The position numbers and the translations under genes were made by a program. Under the pieces are notes generated by a model. It did not search any database. It saw only the letters and a list, made by a program, of their open reading frames with translations, and had not been told where the DNA came from. Of a stretch of 64,000 nt of DNA, positions 20,900-33,577 are shown in pieces (position 1 is the stretch's first letter; every line of letters begins with the position of its first letter). This DNA is from Ipomoea triloba (Eukaryota; Streptophyta; Magnoliopsida; Solanales; Convolvulaceae), in contig NC_044924.1 in assembly GCF_003576645.1 (NCBI RefSeq), forward strand, positions 28,616,755 through 28,680,754, given 5' to 3'.

Positions 20900-22930
20900 T
20901 AAAGAAGAGAGAACAAGCATGCAAAGAAGCTACCTCAAGCCGACAACGTGATGCAACATCATCATCATGGTTGTTCTCTGCTAGCCCTTGTTCTGTATTA
21001 TTGCCCACAGATTGCCTTAGGAGACCCTCATTGGGACCAAGAAGAGAATTGAGAATATGAATGAGACAGCACAAAATCTCAGAGTCAAGAACATATTGTT
21101 TATCAATAGGCTAATAGAAAATTGATCACCCATTAAATTTGGAAAAGAAATGCATAACCTTTACCAGTGTTTAGTCTGCTTTGAAAAATAACATAAATAG
21201 TCAATTCATAACAAAACCTAGATGTGGTAGATCATAAATCTGATTGTGTGCTTGTTCATTGAATATGTGCAAGCAAACCTTCTCAAAATATATAATATTC
21301 ATATATTATAGAAATAGGAAGATATAGATGCATCTAAAATCATAATTCGAAAAAAAAAAAAAAACTTAAGGAATTATGGAAAAAATATATAATAATGGCA
21401 ATAGTCAGTTGCATAGTAAACATGTTTTATCAAAATTATGAATTGATTCAAAATTATTCTCCAAAACTCAATTAATATTATTATTAATGGCAAAAGAATT
21501 GTATATAAACCAAAGTAGCAACAAAATAGTGAAAATAATATTATTACATTAATTAGGAGACTAAACGTGGAAAAACAAAAGTTAAAACCATTAAATTTTG
21601 CAAAATGTTTTCGGATATAATTATAATTTTAAAACTTAATAAAATTTAAAGTCCGAAAAATATTAATGTCAAGAAAATAATAATGTCCATAGTATTTTCT
21701 TAACTGAAACATTGCCACATATAAATATATTTAGAAACAGTTCATGATTCATAACTAAATAGCATATTAAAATTATTGCTATCATTAAATAAAATATTAA
21801 TGGCAATAAGCAACATTATAACCACCACTAACATTTAACAATGAGAACCAAAATATGATAATATACCTTCTTAATGTTTCCATTTTTCTTAAGGAAAAAA
21901 AGGTGACTAATCCAATCATATTAACTACTTGGAGAGGTTTTGTAAATAAAGAAGACATTCAAATAACCCAATAAATTAAAGTGGGAAACTACCTCATAAT
22001 ATCTTTGGATTACATCATAGTTGATCACTTTAAAAGGTAAATTGTATTTCTTTATTAATATGATTTAAAATATATAAATGTTTACTGCCTTATATAATCT
22101 TATTTCTAAATAAACTAGGAATTTCTCTATCCACAAGAATTCATTCAACCATAATGGTTGAACCAAAATAACCTCGAGCAGAAGTGCAGAACACTTAAAG
22201 GACTGATATGCTTTTATGTTGATAATAATATGTAAAATAGTAATTAGATCATTGTCTTACGTAGCTATATTTAAAAAAAAAAATTTGAAAAAGCTATATT
22301 TAAAACTCGTTATTAAAAATATCAATGTAGGGCAATAAAACATTGTAACACACTTGACACATTGAAAAGATGCTGAGACAAAAATATTGTTGGAATCAAT
22401 ATTTCAAATCCAGAAAATGAAGAAATTTAAAAAATAGCTACCGTTACAGCATTCATTAATCTTGTATGTAAAACATACTTATTGTGCATCCTTTAAATAT
22501 ATTATAACTAATATAAATTTACAATTCATTTCATTTTTTACACTCAACCTACTTGGATTAAAGGCAAAATCAACTTCAATCTTGACAACAAAAATAATTG
22601 AATTGGTATATAAGATGTAGCCACTGTTTAAAAATGTTTATGCACAAAGTGACAAACTATTTAACAACATGTATTATGGTGAAAATTAGGCAGCACTGGG
22701 TACTCAAAGATTAGTACCAATTCAACAAAAAAAAAATTATAAAAATTACACACACACACATACACAAAATCAAGTACTACACTCAGTTATACTAATTCCA
22801 AAAATATGAATTTCAAAATGAACAAATGCAAGATGAACGTGGAAACTGTTGATGAAACTAAACACATTGCATCAGTATTCAGACTATCTGCAAAGTCATT
22901 GTTAGATTGTTACTTTCAACTAAACAAGTT
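20900..22930. other. Intergenic, no gene seen
   Basis: AT-rich with scattered homopolymers. Frames opening here are short and have no recognisable content. A (CA)n run is at about 22750-22765. Confidence 0.45.
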
Positions 22931-23590
22931 ATGAAACTAGAACAAAATGTACTTGTTGGTTTTCGGGTTTCTAGGGTAACCACGCGGTGGTCCAACATTA
23001 ACGAAAAATAAATAATAAATGAATAGTGAAGAGGAAAAAATAAAGGAATTTTTAATGTGAAAACCAAATTGGTGAAAACCACGAGATTTTTTGGGCGGTG
23101 CCAAGCCAAATTCCACTATATTTTGTAGGTAGTTGGTACACGTACAATTTTTATAGATGGCCTTATGGTACAGGAGCATTTATGGTGAAGTGGAATATTT
23201 TATGGAATATGCACGGATTTAGGGAATACAAAGATATTTAGGCAGTGAGAGGTGATATAAGGAAGGAAATAATATTTAGGAAAGTAATTTGTAGGGATTG
23301 ACTTGCCAAATCTCGCAACTACCACTCTAATTAATTCTTCCGCCGCCAATAGTTGGCTGGTCGTCAGGATGACTGGCTGCCAAGGATGACTGCCTACCCG
23401 AGAATGACTAGCTGACGAATATGACTGCCTGTCTGAGGTCTGAGGAGCTGACTGGGTGCCCGTGTCGGTTGTGCCACGCCATTGGTCCTTTTGGGCCTTC
23501 TCAAAAGTCGTCTCTAGTCTATTCCGTGGACTCGGGTCCACCTCGCTAAGTGGGCCTTGGTACCTAGTATCCATCACTACTCATTAACCT
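22931..23590 (-). mobile_element. Possible LTR fragment (minus strand)
   Basis: Read on the minus strand, a stretch with moderate GC and a 125-codon frame (23577-23200; QGPLSEVDPSPRNRLETTF...) passes into a promoter-like block with CTATAAAAATTG and then a leader (GTTGGACCACCGCGTGGTTA). That order resembles an LTR with its leader, but I see no paired LTR, primer-binding site or pol motif. The peptide matches no family I recognise, so the assignment is weak. Confidence 0.25.
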
Positions 23591-24690
23591 TCTACAAATA
23601 TAATAAGTATTAATATTTTGTTCAATACTTTTATAATGTACGACACACATCTCACAACCCATAAAACATGTAGGGAAAAAACAACCACCAGCCCTCAACA
23701 GATGCTTGCAAGATCAAGAGTTCATAGTACAACTAAGATTTCAGTCATATACACAAACACAACAAGGCAAATCCACAGCTTCCTACACCATAATCTCATC
23801 GCATAACGCTATCCTCTATACTACCACCAGTAACCCAATTGCACATGACATGCATTACAAAAAAAAAATAAAAAATACTAGAGATGAAGACAATGACAAT
23901 GTTACCCGAAAGAGAATTAAAAAGACTTAGAGAAATTCAAACCAAACATAGTATTTATCTAGGCTATCATTTTTAGACTAAGTATTTAGACTACCGTTTT
24001 TACAAAAATTGCAAACATTTATTTTAGTGACAATTATAATCACTCATATATTATATTGCATTCGTATACTTTGAATTACATATTTAAATAAACAAATTCA
24101 ACTTTAAATTACATATGCATGAAAATCTCCATCATTCCAGTGCAACAACTTTACAAGTATACCCATTTGATGACAATGTTACAGTTGGAGTATTCCATTG
24201 TTTAAGTTAGGGGTGTAAATAAATCTAGCGGAACCAAATTTAAATAGTCAAAATTTAAAATTTTATTTAATTTGCAAAAAAAAATTGAAGCTCGAGCTCG
24301 ATTCTAATTCGAGCTATTTAGTAGTAGTAGTCGAATTGAATTCAAGTATTTGTTTAATAGAACTCAAGTAATTCATATGTGGCTTAATTCAGTTATACTT
24401 TTTTTTTTTTGTGGAAATAATTCATTTATACCTGTAGTTTCAATTGTTCATATAGTTAAAAAAGTTTTTACTAAAAGAGTAATGGTGTGATAAGAGCAAT
24501 GAACCCTTTTAGTTCTGAGACAATACCAATGTCATTGTTATCATTCTAAATTTTCAAGGCCTCCACGTCAGATCGCTATCCTAAATGCAACCCTATATTT
24601 TATCACATTTCTAATTTCGTTTGAATATAAAACATAATTTACTAGCTCCATGCCTCCATATCACTGTGATCTTAAGCATTTAATTACATA
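23591..24690. other. Intergenic, no gene seen
   Basis: No convincing coding frame. A fragment at 24210-24320 (TTAGGGGTGTAAATAAATC...GAAGCTCGAGCTCG) resembles the end and sub-terminal motif of hAT elements like the one at 8577, without a detectable partner end. Confidence 0.4.
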
Positions 24691-24694
24691 ATGT

Positions 24695-24975
24695 GATGTT
24701 TGGTAAATAGTTGTTAGCTTATTAGGTTAGTGAGCTTGACTAGTTGATAGCATTAGTTGTTACCTGATAACTGATTACATGTAAAATGACTTTCTCAAAA
24801 AGCTAATAGAAAAAACTGTTTTGAGTAGCTTTTTGAATTTCAACATTTTGAAGCAATACGATGTTACAAAAAAATTAATTAATCAAGCACTTATATTGGC
24901 TGTTTAAGTCAAACAGCTAATAGCGGTCAAATAAATCAAAATGGACTGATAAGCTAATTATGTTATTAAATAGGG
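24695..24975. mobile_element. Decayed MITE related to the one in F3'H-A intron 1
   Basis: Begins GTGATGTTTGGTAAATAG and ends TTATTAAATAGGGCC, with interior phrases (GATAACTGATTACATGTAAAATGA, AGCTTTTTGAATTT) shared with 3905-4260. No clear target duplication. Confidence 0.4.
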
Positions 24976-25000
24976 CCAATGTATTAATGTTACAGTCGTA

Positions 25001-25104
25001 GGGAACTAGGCATGACAACAAAAACGCCATAATATACAACATAGAGATAAAGGGGAACTAGGCATGACAACAAAAACGCCATAATATACAACATAGAGAT
25101 AAAG
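25001..25104 (+). repeat. 52-bp tandem duplication upstream of tRNA-Ser
   Basis: The unit starting GGGAACTAGGCATGACAACA occurs at 25001 and 25053 with no difference that I can see. It ends 13 bp before the tRNA gene. Being identical, it is recent or an assembly slip. Confidence 0.8.
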
Positions 25105-25117
25105 CTATTGTCAATTG

Positions 25118-25199
25118 GTCGGTATGTCCGAGTGGTTAAGGAGACAGACTTGAAATCTGTTGGGTTTCGCCCGCGCAGGTTCAAATCCTGCTGCCGACG
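25118..25199 (+). tRNA. tRNA-Ser (anticodon UGA)
   Basis: An 82-nt gene with a full cloverleaf. The acceptor stem GTCGGTA pairs with TGCCGAC (one G:U), followed by discriminator G. The anticodon arm ACAGA-CTTGAAA-TCTGT has anticodon TGA at 25151-25153. A long variable arm (GGGTTTCGCCC) is typical of serine tRNAs, and the T arm GCAGG-TTCAAAT-CCTGC is intact. No intron and no encoded CCA, as expected for a nuclear eukaryotic gene. CAA at 25112-25114 fits the plant Pol III start signal, and TTTT follows at about 25210. Nothing suggests a SINE. Confidence 0.95.
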
Positions 25200-26104
25200 G
25201 TTTAACTAAATTTTGCTGCAGTACCATTATCTATACTAATTACTATAATATTGAAATTCTACTCTTATTGGTAGAAAATGGTATGCTTCATTTTTATTTC
25301 TGTGGTTGTGTATATAATTTTTATTTTTGAAATGGTTTGCTTCATTTTTTGCATGTATTTTAATGGAACTTTAAAATTATGACTAACAATTAAGCAAAAA
25401 TTATTACTAACATATATTCTATTAGGATTTCATCAAATATTTGTGCCGTATAGAAAAATTGCCTAAAAAAATTGTTTTTACAACCTTTTGTGTAATTTGG
25501 TATATTAAAAAAAAATATAGTTCAGTTTGTAACTTCGAAAAAAAGCATATGTAAAAATGAAACACCATCTATTTAAATAGAGAATAAAGAGTGAAAAGAA
25601 AAATAGAGATTACCCTACAAGATCTGCATATGAAGGTCGTTTCTTCGGATCCAATATGGTTTTTCATCTCCACACTGGCATAGCAAGCTATTTGTGTCAC
25701 TAGTTCCTTCATTGCAGTGTATGGGTTGTATATTTGAGTGCCTTCGTTACCGGATCTCAAACGATTGTTGTAAAATAGATTAGATTATTTGAAAGACGAG
25801 TAAGAAAGGATGTCAAAAACATTTATTTTTGTGGCGATTTGGTGGCATATGGTTGGATAATGGAAGCATTTGCATTTTGTTAGTCGGAAGATGTAAGGGT
25901 AGTTTCCAGAAAGCGATAGAGAGAGATGAGACTGTACAGACATGAGTAGGAGGCAAGGGTGAATGTGGTCTAGTGGTTGGAATTAGGGTTTAGGTGGGTT
26001 CAGCTAAGTACATGAAAGGGATTTCGGGGCTTTTGTTCTTGATTTAATAGATTGAAGGTCAATTGGATATTATCTTAATATTGGCTATATACATATATTG
26101 ATAT
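25200..26104. other. Intergenic, one unexplained frame
   Basis: Mostly AT-rich. On the minus strand a 63-codon frame (25760-25569) contains NEGTQIYNPYTAMKELVTQIACYASVEM-like text that reads like an exon rather than low-complexity sequence. I do not recognise it and see no neighbouring exons, so I do not call a gene. Confidence 0.35.
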
Positions 26105-27270
26105 ATTCCAGCAATGGTCCCCGACTATCTTGATTTTCTAAAATTAATCATCATCTTTTAATTTGGATGAAAAAGACACTTGACTTTTGAAATTGTTCCA
26201 GTAATGGTCCTTTCGTTTATGTCCAGTTAGTGAGGCATTATATGTGACTTTTGAAATTGTTCCAGTAATGGTCCTTCCGTTTATGTCCAGTTAGTGAGGC
26301 ATTATATGTGGGGGTAAATTAGTCTTTTCATTATATGGTCTCTTCGTCCTCTTCAGCTTTCCAGGGGGTAAATTACCAAACCCCAACAGCTTTCCTCAGT
26401 AGCAAATTTATTCAAATAACTTCACAAATCAACAACCAAAATGTATGAATTAATTTCTATGAACCATTGAAATCGGCCTGCGGTGGAGACGTGTAACGGC
26501 TGCAGCGATGTGACTGGCAGATGAGCAGATTCTCAGCAGGCGGTGGAAGACGTGTTACACTGCTGCGTGCGACGGTGGTGGCGTGAAGTCTGTAGTAGAC
26601 TAGAGTGCCACGACGGTGGCGTGAGATCTGGAGTGCAACGGCGGTGGCGTGAGATTTGGCGTGCGACGGCGGTGGCGTGAGATCTGGCGTGCGACGGCGG
26701 TGGCGTGAGATCTGGCGTGCGACGGCGGTGGCGTGAGATTTGGCGTGCGAGGGTGGTGGCATGAGATCTGGAGTGCGACGACGGTGGCGTGAGATCTGGA
26801 GTGCGACGACAGTGGCATGCGACGTGCGTGGAAACGAGGTGCCGAGCAGACTAGTAGAGGGCTAAGGTCTAGAGGAGGAGAGGAGGCTGTTTTTGAGGGA
26901 GTATCTCCTTTTTCCAGCTATTTGTTTATGAGGTTCTTGATGTGGGTTTCATTTTCTGAGTTTGGATTGGCTTGATTCAGTAGCAATTTTTATTTGATTT
27001 TTGGGTTTAAAGTACATTAATTTAGTGCCATCTATTAGTTTTTATTCTGGCATTCAATTCAGTGTTCTGATTTGTTGAACAGGAATGACAAGAAGACACA
27101 TAGCTGATGAAATTACACTTGTACCCCTTTACTTAACGGCTGTCTAACACCATGTTCATAGAAGGACCATTGCCGGAACAAATTCAATAGTCAAGTGTCT
27201 TTTTCGTCCAAATTAAAAGACGGGGACCAATTTTGAAAAATCAACATAGTCGGGGGACCATTGCTGGAAT
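26105..27270. mobile_element. Mutator-like element with ~150-bp TIRs
   Basis: The ends ATTCCAGCAATGGTCC and GGACCATTGCTGGAAT are inverse complements, and the arms stay alignable inward for about 150 bp (CTTTTAATTTGGATGAAAAAG against CTTTTTCGTCCAAATTAAAAG). The left arm has an extra 64-bp tandem copy (26182 and 26246). The 1.17-kb body has no transposase but carries a GC-rich 28-bp minisatellite. Flanks TATTGATAT and TAACTATAT match at only 6 of 9 positions, so the 9-bp duplication typical of MULEs is not proven. Confidence 0.6.
26570..26822. repeat. 28-bp minisatellite within the Mutator-like element
   Basis: About eight units of GCGACGGCGGTGGCGTGAGA plus 8 bp, with starts at 26663, 26691 and 26719 showing a 28-bp period. 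Because 28 is not a multiple of 3, all three minus-strand frames cycle through the same His/Arg/Ala/Pro-rich peptide; the frames at 26457-26818 are by-products. GC content is far above the surroundings, suggesting captured host DNA. Confidence 0.8.
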
Positions 27271-27274
27271 TAAC

Positions 27275-27590
27275 TATATATATAGTGAGGTCTTTTTGCG
27301 GTTTTTGTAAGTGTGATTAGGAAAGAGAAAATGAGAGGAGAGGAAAAAAATTAAAACAAATGTGATTTTTTAAATTAAAAAATTAAAAAAAAAAATCTGT
27401 CAGGCGCGCCATTGTTGCAGCCCACGCGGCTTTTTGCAACTGCAGATGCACTCTAGTGGGTCCCACTTTTCTGCAATAAACTCACTCCTTGCAGATGCAC
27501 TCCAAATTTCTATCTCCTACTTTCAATCTCCAACATGGCATGTTTTCACTGACATAGTCTCCGAATAAACCTCTAGTAAGGATGCTCTAA
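27275..27590. mobile_element. Truncated PIF/Harbinger-like MITE
   Basis: GCGGTTTTTGTAAGTGTGAT and GGAAAGAGAAAATGAG match, inverted, the better-preserved element at 52501-52829, and the right end has the same AAGGATGCTCTAAG terminus. The left end is lost against the Mutator-like element at 26105-27270. Confidence 0.5.
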
Positions 27591-27599
27591 GCTAATAAT

Positions 27600-28360
27600 T
27601 AATCATTTTATTCAATTTATTCTTAGATTATGTATTAGGTATTAAAGTGATTGTTTAATATGAGAAGTATAATTTAATTTTTTTTATATTTACTTTTTGT
27701 AATGAATGATAAAAAAAAAATTGTTGCATGTCAAAGTCATGTTAAAATTTTTTATAATTTTGACTACTCATTTATCATTTTAAAAACCTTTTTAAAAATA
27801 TCAAATATTTGAAGTGCACTGCGAAATACTTTTATTTATTTATTTTTTTTTGAAAACTACTGACTCTATTACATTGCAGTATCTAGTTATCCTATTGAAG
27901 CACAAAAATAGAATCAGTATTGTCTCCACACCTCCCATATAAAGGAAAGGGTTTGATGCCACTGGACCACAAGGTCCTTGACGCGAAATACTTTTATAAA
28001 TGACCTAAAGCAATTTGTAGCGGCCGGGCCGGTTTGATTGGAAATGTTTGCATATGTACGACTAAGCTCAAACAAATAAACAAACATAATTAAAGATTGA
28101 TGCAAGATTTTTAAAGTGGTTCCAGAAATACCCTACTCCACTTTTCTTTTAACAAATGAGGGATTTTACTGGTATTTATATCACCAAATAGAACTAACAA
28201 CTCCACCAAGACAGTTAAAGAACGATTTTCTTCACCAAGTTACATGTTCTTCATTCTTACACCTTCTTCAAGAGTCTACCACTAAGTTTCCTTGAAAAGG
28301 ATGAAGGAATGAACTAAGAGTTATTACTCAAGAGGACTAATATTTGGACAGAATCTAGAA
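27600..28360. other. Intergenic with a minus-strand SINE head
   Basis: Bases 27900-27983 (minus) carry GACCTTGTGGTCCAGTGGCAT and a poor B-box region, the same SINE family as at 18461. The rest is AT-rich with no gene. The region from 28360 leftwards is unique relative to copy A, marking the end of the duplicated F3'H segment. Confidence 0.45.
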
Positions 28361-28390
28361 GTGTATGGCCTCTCTTACAATGATTACATA

Positions 28391-28700
28391 CATGGGCGAA
28401 TCCAGAAAAGTATATAACTGGCCGGGGACGTAGACGCGTAGTTTAAAAGATTTTAGAAATGTCAATGACAAAATATCAAATACCTATAATATGATTCAAA
28501 TACAAAATGCATTATAAATTATAATACAATATTTATGATACTAAGTGCCATTTCAAGTCATATGCAAGGTTACAACAAACTAATTAAGATACTCAATTCT
28601 TTAGTAATTTTTACAGAAATATTGATTTTATACACTATTTCACTGCTAATGTGAGGGTTGGGGATGAGGGAGGCAGCTACCCCATTGTAGCTCCACCCAT
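28391..28700. mobile_element. 310-bp Mutator-type insertion with 9-bp TSD downstream of F3'H-B
   Basis: Flanked by GATTACATA at 28382-28390 and 28701-28709. Copy A has the same locus uninterrupted, with one TATGTAATC at 8282-8290, so insertion and target duplication are shown directly. Ends CATGGGCGAATCC and CTCCACCCAT are imperfectly inverse. A 9-bp duplication is typical of Mutator-like elements. It lies 103-421 bp past the copy B stop codon, in what may be the 3' UTR or terminator region. Confidence 0.85.
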
Positions 28701-28811
28701 GATTACATAATTATAAATACAATATATTTTAAAATGGTAGATGGCCAATAATATTAAACAAAGAAAATGAAAACAAACAAGGTAGGCATAGTAGTAGTAG
28801 TAATTTGCTAT

Positions 28812-29951
28812 TCAATTGAGAGTATAGATATGTGGTTGTAATCTGAGCTTTGAATGCAACATCAAAGGAACAGCTCGTTGAAGGGTGAGACCATAAGCTT
28901 CCTCCATATTCAGCGTTTCTACAGATTGCCCATTCCCCAAATCCCAATCAAAAGCATGTACCAAAGTTGCAACAATCAGGTGAACCATCCTTATCCCCAA
29001 TCTCATCCCAGAGCATATTCTACGCCCGCCTCCAAAAGGAATCATTTCAAAGTCATTCATTTTAATATCCACGTTGGGCTTTTCTCCATCGGGCAAGAAT
29101 CGGTTTGGGTTGAACTCAAGAGGATTTGTCCACACATTGGGGTCACGAGCTATGGCCCAAACGTTGACCAGAAGAGTTGCGCCTTTGGGAATGAAGTAGC
29201 CATTGATCTCACAACTCTGAGCTGCCATTCTTGGAAGAGAGAGTGGGGTGGATGGGTGTAGCCTGAAGGTCTCCTTCACTATTGCTTGCAAGAAAGGTAG
29301 TTGGGTTAAGTCGGATTCTGTGACTAGCCGATTTGGACCAACTACTAAGTCAAGCTCTTGTTGTGCTTGGTTTAAGATTTTTGGGTTGCGTAATAGTTCT
29401 GCGAATGCCCACTCCACAGCGCTAGACGATGTATCAGTCCCAGCTGTGAACAAATTCTACATATATAGATCATATCATCAGAACTAATATATATAGCGAT
29501 GGGTTTCAGTGCATAGACAAGGGACCCACCTTAAGTGTAGAAATAAGAAGAAAAAACTACACATTTAAGTTTTAAATGGCGCAACTTGCCAACTTAAACT
29601 CACAAATCAAACACCTTAAAAAGGAAAATCATGCACCTAAAGAAAAAAGAATCAAGCACCTAAAGCTTCTGGGCAAGGCACTAAGTTTCAACCACTGACT
29701 CACCTTAAGCAAACAAATCATGCACCTTAGGAACGAAAACCATGCACGTAAAGTTTTAGACCGACACACTTGAGCTTCAACAACTAACGCACCTTAAGCT
29801 CAAAATCATGCACCTTAAGCACAAAATCATGCACCTAGAAAAATCCCGCAACTTAAGAAGAAAAACCACGCACTTTAAATTTAACCTAGATGCAAAAAAA
29901 AACTAAAAATGTCACCGCGTTTTTTTTAAAACATTGTTGATCCTAGACGTT

Positions 29952-29986
<35 letters not shown>

Positions 29987-31702
29987 ACTATCGTTCATAT
30001 GAGAACCATGATTAAATACTACATGAGTGCACACAATCTATAACATGAATGAATGCACAAAATTTACTTCTAGGCATGCTTAGATGGCAATGGAGATCCT
30101 AGAATACATTGTGTGCATTCACGTAGTAAATTTTGTGCACTTATTCAGTTCTCATGTTCTCCCTAAGGTACTATTCTCATATGATCTCAATATATATAGG
30201 GTGATGTTTCTATGAGAACCAACATCTCTATGAGTTCATGAGAACTAATTTGGTGCATGTATTATAAAAATATATCTACGGATGAGATTAATTGAGATTA
30301 TTAAAAATAGATGTGTACATATGGATCATTTTAATGTTTGCATATTAAGCATATACTCTACGTAATATAGAGACATGCTTAATATGCACACATCATAAAA
30401 CTCCACGTGCACACCCAAATTTTTAGTTTCCTCAAATAACTTCATTTATAGATATAATTTTTTAATGCAATTGATTAGTTCCCATGAACTAATTGAGATT
30501 GGTTATCATATGAATATATATAATTAAACATGGTTTAATTTGTTAGGGAATACTAACCAAGAGCAAAGCCTTTATTTCAGTGTCGGTGAGTTTTCCCTCT
30601 TCACCATCCACATCGGCCCCATTATCTCTAAGCCTAACTAGGGTGCTTAAGAAGTCCACATCTTTCGACAACGTCGTATGTTGATTGTTCACAAATTTGT
30701 GCTCCTCAAGAATGGTGTTCAAGAACGCGTCAAAACGCGCGTGTAGTTTCTTCATCTTCCCTACGATTCCTTGAAGGTCAAACAAACCCAAGACCGGGAT
30801 GAAATCGCCGATGTTAAAACTTCCGGCCAACACCATCATCTCCTCCACCATCGACTTGAACTCCTCCGCCTTCGGGTCGCTCTTGCTGCCGCCGTCATTA
30901 AACACCTTCCGCCCTAGCATCATACGACCCAGGGCGTTCGTGGTGCACACGTTCAGTAACTGCCCCAGTTTTACTGGAGTTTTGCCTGCACTTGCTAGAC
31001 TGCGTGTCAGAGTTGCAACCTCTTCCTGCATTAATGTAATGCTACATTGTCACTCTACAATCATGCAATCATATTTTTTTCAACAAAGCCCGGTAAATAG
31101 ATTCAGCAATTAATTTGATAATAGAAGTTTCCAAGTTTGACTCCACTAAGATTTTTGTTTGAATTTTAAACTCTTGGGTTACACAAACTAACTAGATTAT
31201 TTAACTACTTGTTCCACTAAGATTTTTGTTTGAATTTTAAACTCTTGGGTTACACAAACTAACTAGATTATTTAACTACTTGTTCTTTGTTAATTATGAT
31301 CACCCGAAATGTACTTCACCCAAAGTACTACTTTAGGTTATGAGTTTCCCGTAAATAAAAAAGTAAATAATTATTTTTGGCCCGACAGTTAATCTTATAT
31401 ATTAACATAAAAAAAAAATAAAAATAAAATTTCAAATTACATAAAGATATCTTTTCAAAATTTTTTTACTTAAATATTTTGAGAAAAAAAATTATTACAT
31501 GAAATTTGAAATAAAATAATTCATATTACATAATAATTTGAATTACATAAGATTAAAAATATGAAAAAAATAAGATTAATTAAAATTTAAAAATCTAAAT
31601 ACATTAAAAGAATTTAGACTTTATCATAAATTATTATTTTTAAATATATACTATTTGTAATTAAATACTACTTTATTTTTAATAATAATAATAATAATAA
31701 TA

Positions 31703-31740
<38 letters not shown>

Positions 31741-33529
31741 AGAAATAATAATTCGTGGAGTTAATGACTGAAATAGGGAGAAATGTGTAGACATTGACAA
31801 AAATAGAAAGGTTTCAAAAAATATATTTCGTACTGTTTTTAGAAAAATTCATTTCGGACGACATGCGTTTCTGGTCATAAACACAAGTCTCAAATGAATC
31901 TTTTAAAATTTCTGAGAATATCTTTTCTTTTAATGTTTGGTCAACGTGAAATGCAAATGTCACTTAGCATTTTTCATATAATACGAGAAGCACAAGTGAC
32001 ACTTGCATTTTCCTTTATGTGGATCAGTAGTACGCAACGCTAGAAGAAAAGGAAAAGAAAAGGAAGGATATGTGCGCAGCGCAAGCTAGACCCGTGCATT
32101 TTACATTTTCCAAATGGAGAAGTCAATTTTGGCTCTCTCCAAATTTGTATAGAAATGGAAGAATGGATATGGAAAGTTATTTTAAAGAATTGATTTTAGT
32201 AAACAAGTTTTCCATTTTCCATTCTTCCACCCCTCCAATTTTTTATTTTTTTTTTTTTGGAAAATCCTCCATTTTTTCAAGTTGCTAAACGACCCCTTAT
32301 TCTTTGCCGCTTTATTCTGCACTTTTTTTTTCCATATGCAGCAGCATTAGAATACAGCTAGCTCTTAGGCACATTATCCAATTTGCACATCATTTACTAT
32401 TCCCATTACATCCTTGCAAATCTAATCTATTTTAAAAATTGCATCCAATATCACATCACTTTAAAATTTAATAAATACATAAAATAAAAAATAAAATAAA
32501 ATAAAATAAAGTACATAAAAAATTAAAAATAAAAAAAAATACAAAAGCTGATTTGCAAATTTACAAATCCTGTACACTAGAAAAAAAAAATCAAATAAAT
32601 TATGTGGCGTTTATCACATCATATTGCCAATCCCATATTGGTAGGGATGGGGCAGTCTTATCATGGTTGTCATACAAGTTTCTTTCTTTCCTCTTTTCTT
32701 CTTTTATTATAGTATATTTATGTTATCTTGTTTCTATCTCCCGAGAAAAGGAACTTGTTGATACGCGCATGTCAGTGTTGTGTAATGACCGAAGCTGGCA
32801 AAAGAGCACAGTTTAAAATGACCGGAAAACTGCAAATAATACTAGCATTTTTTTTAGGAAAGCATTTTTGATATTATACAAAAAATTACAAGTGGATAGC
32901 ACTTGCTTTTCACCTTGACCAATTATAAGTTTTGTTAGAAAATGTCAAGAAACTTATTTGGGAGGCACTTCTCACTCAAAAGCTCATGTTTTTTTTTTAA
33001 AAAAAAATGTCAACTATTTAAAACCTTCTCATTTTTTTCATTCATTCTAAAATTATTCATATTTTTTCTTTGACCCATAAATTGAGTCCCGCCTTACCCA
33101 AGGACAAGTGAAGCCAAATTTGTACAATTTGAAAGTGTACAATTTTGAATGAAGAATGCACTATATATATATATACAGAAACTTCCAAAATAAAAGAGTA
33201 AACAGCTTTAATTTCATGTCACAATCTCATATAAATAGGGTGTTCTCGCCTAATCCAACGGCTTTGATTTGATTTTACAATCTTATATGGACTAGGTGCG
33301 CGCCCTAGTCGTTAGGCATAACCCAAGCACCCAAGAAACGTCTAGCGATTTTTTCAAACCATGATATATATATATATTATAAAATCAAATGAGACAAATA
33401 GACAACCTATTTAGATGAAAAGTAAGAATTAATCTGGTGCATCCATCTAATTACAACCCTTCATTAATTAATTCCTATGGATATGATTAAGTATAACTTC
33501 TCATCTAAATAAGTTGTATCATATAAAGT

Positions 33530-33577
<48 letters not shown>

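Noticed and set aside
23200..23577. A 125-residue minus-strand protein
   Set aside because: No recognisable domain, no plausible gene structure; the surroundings look more like an LTR, so it is listed only as a weak LTR candidate.
26457..26818. His/Arg/Pro-rich proteins on the minus strand
   Set aside because: Products of a 28-bp minisatellite read in different frames.
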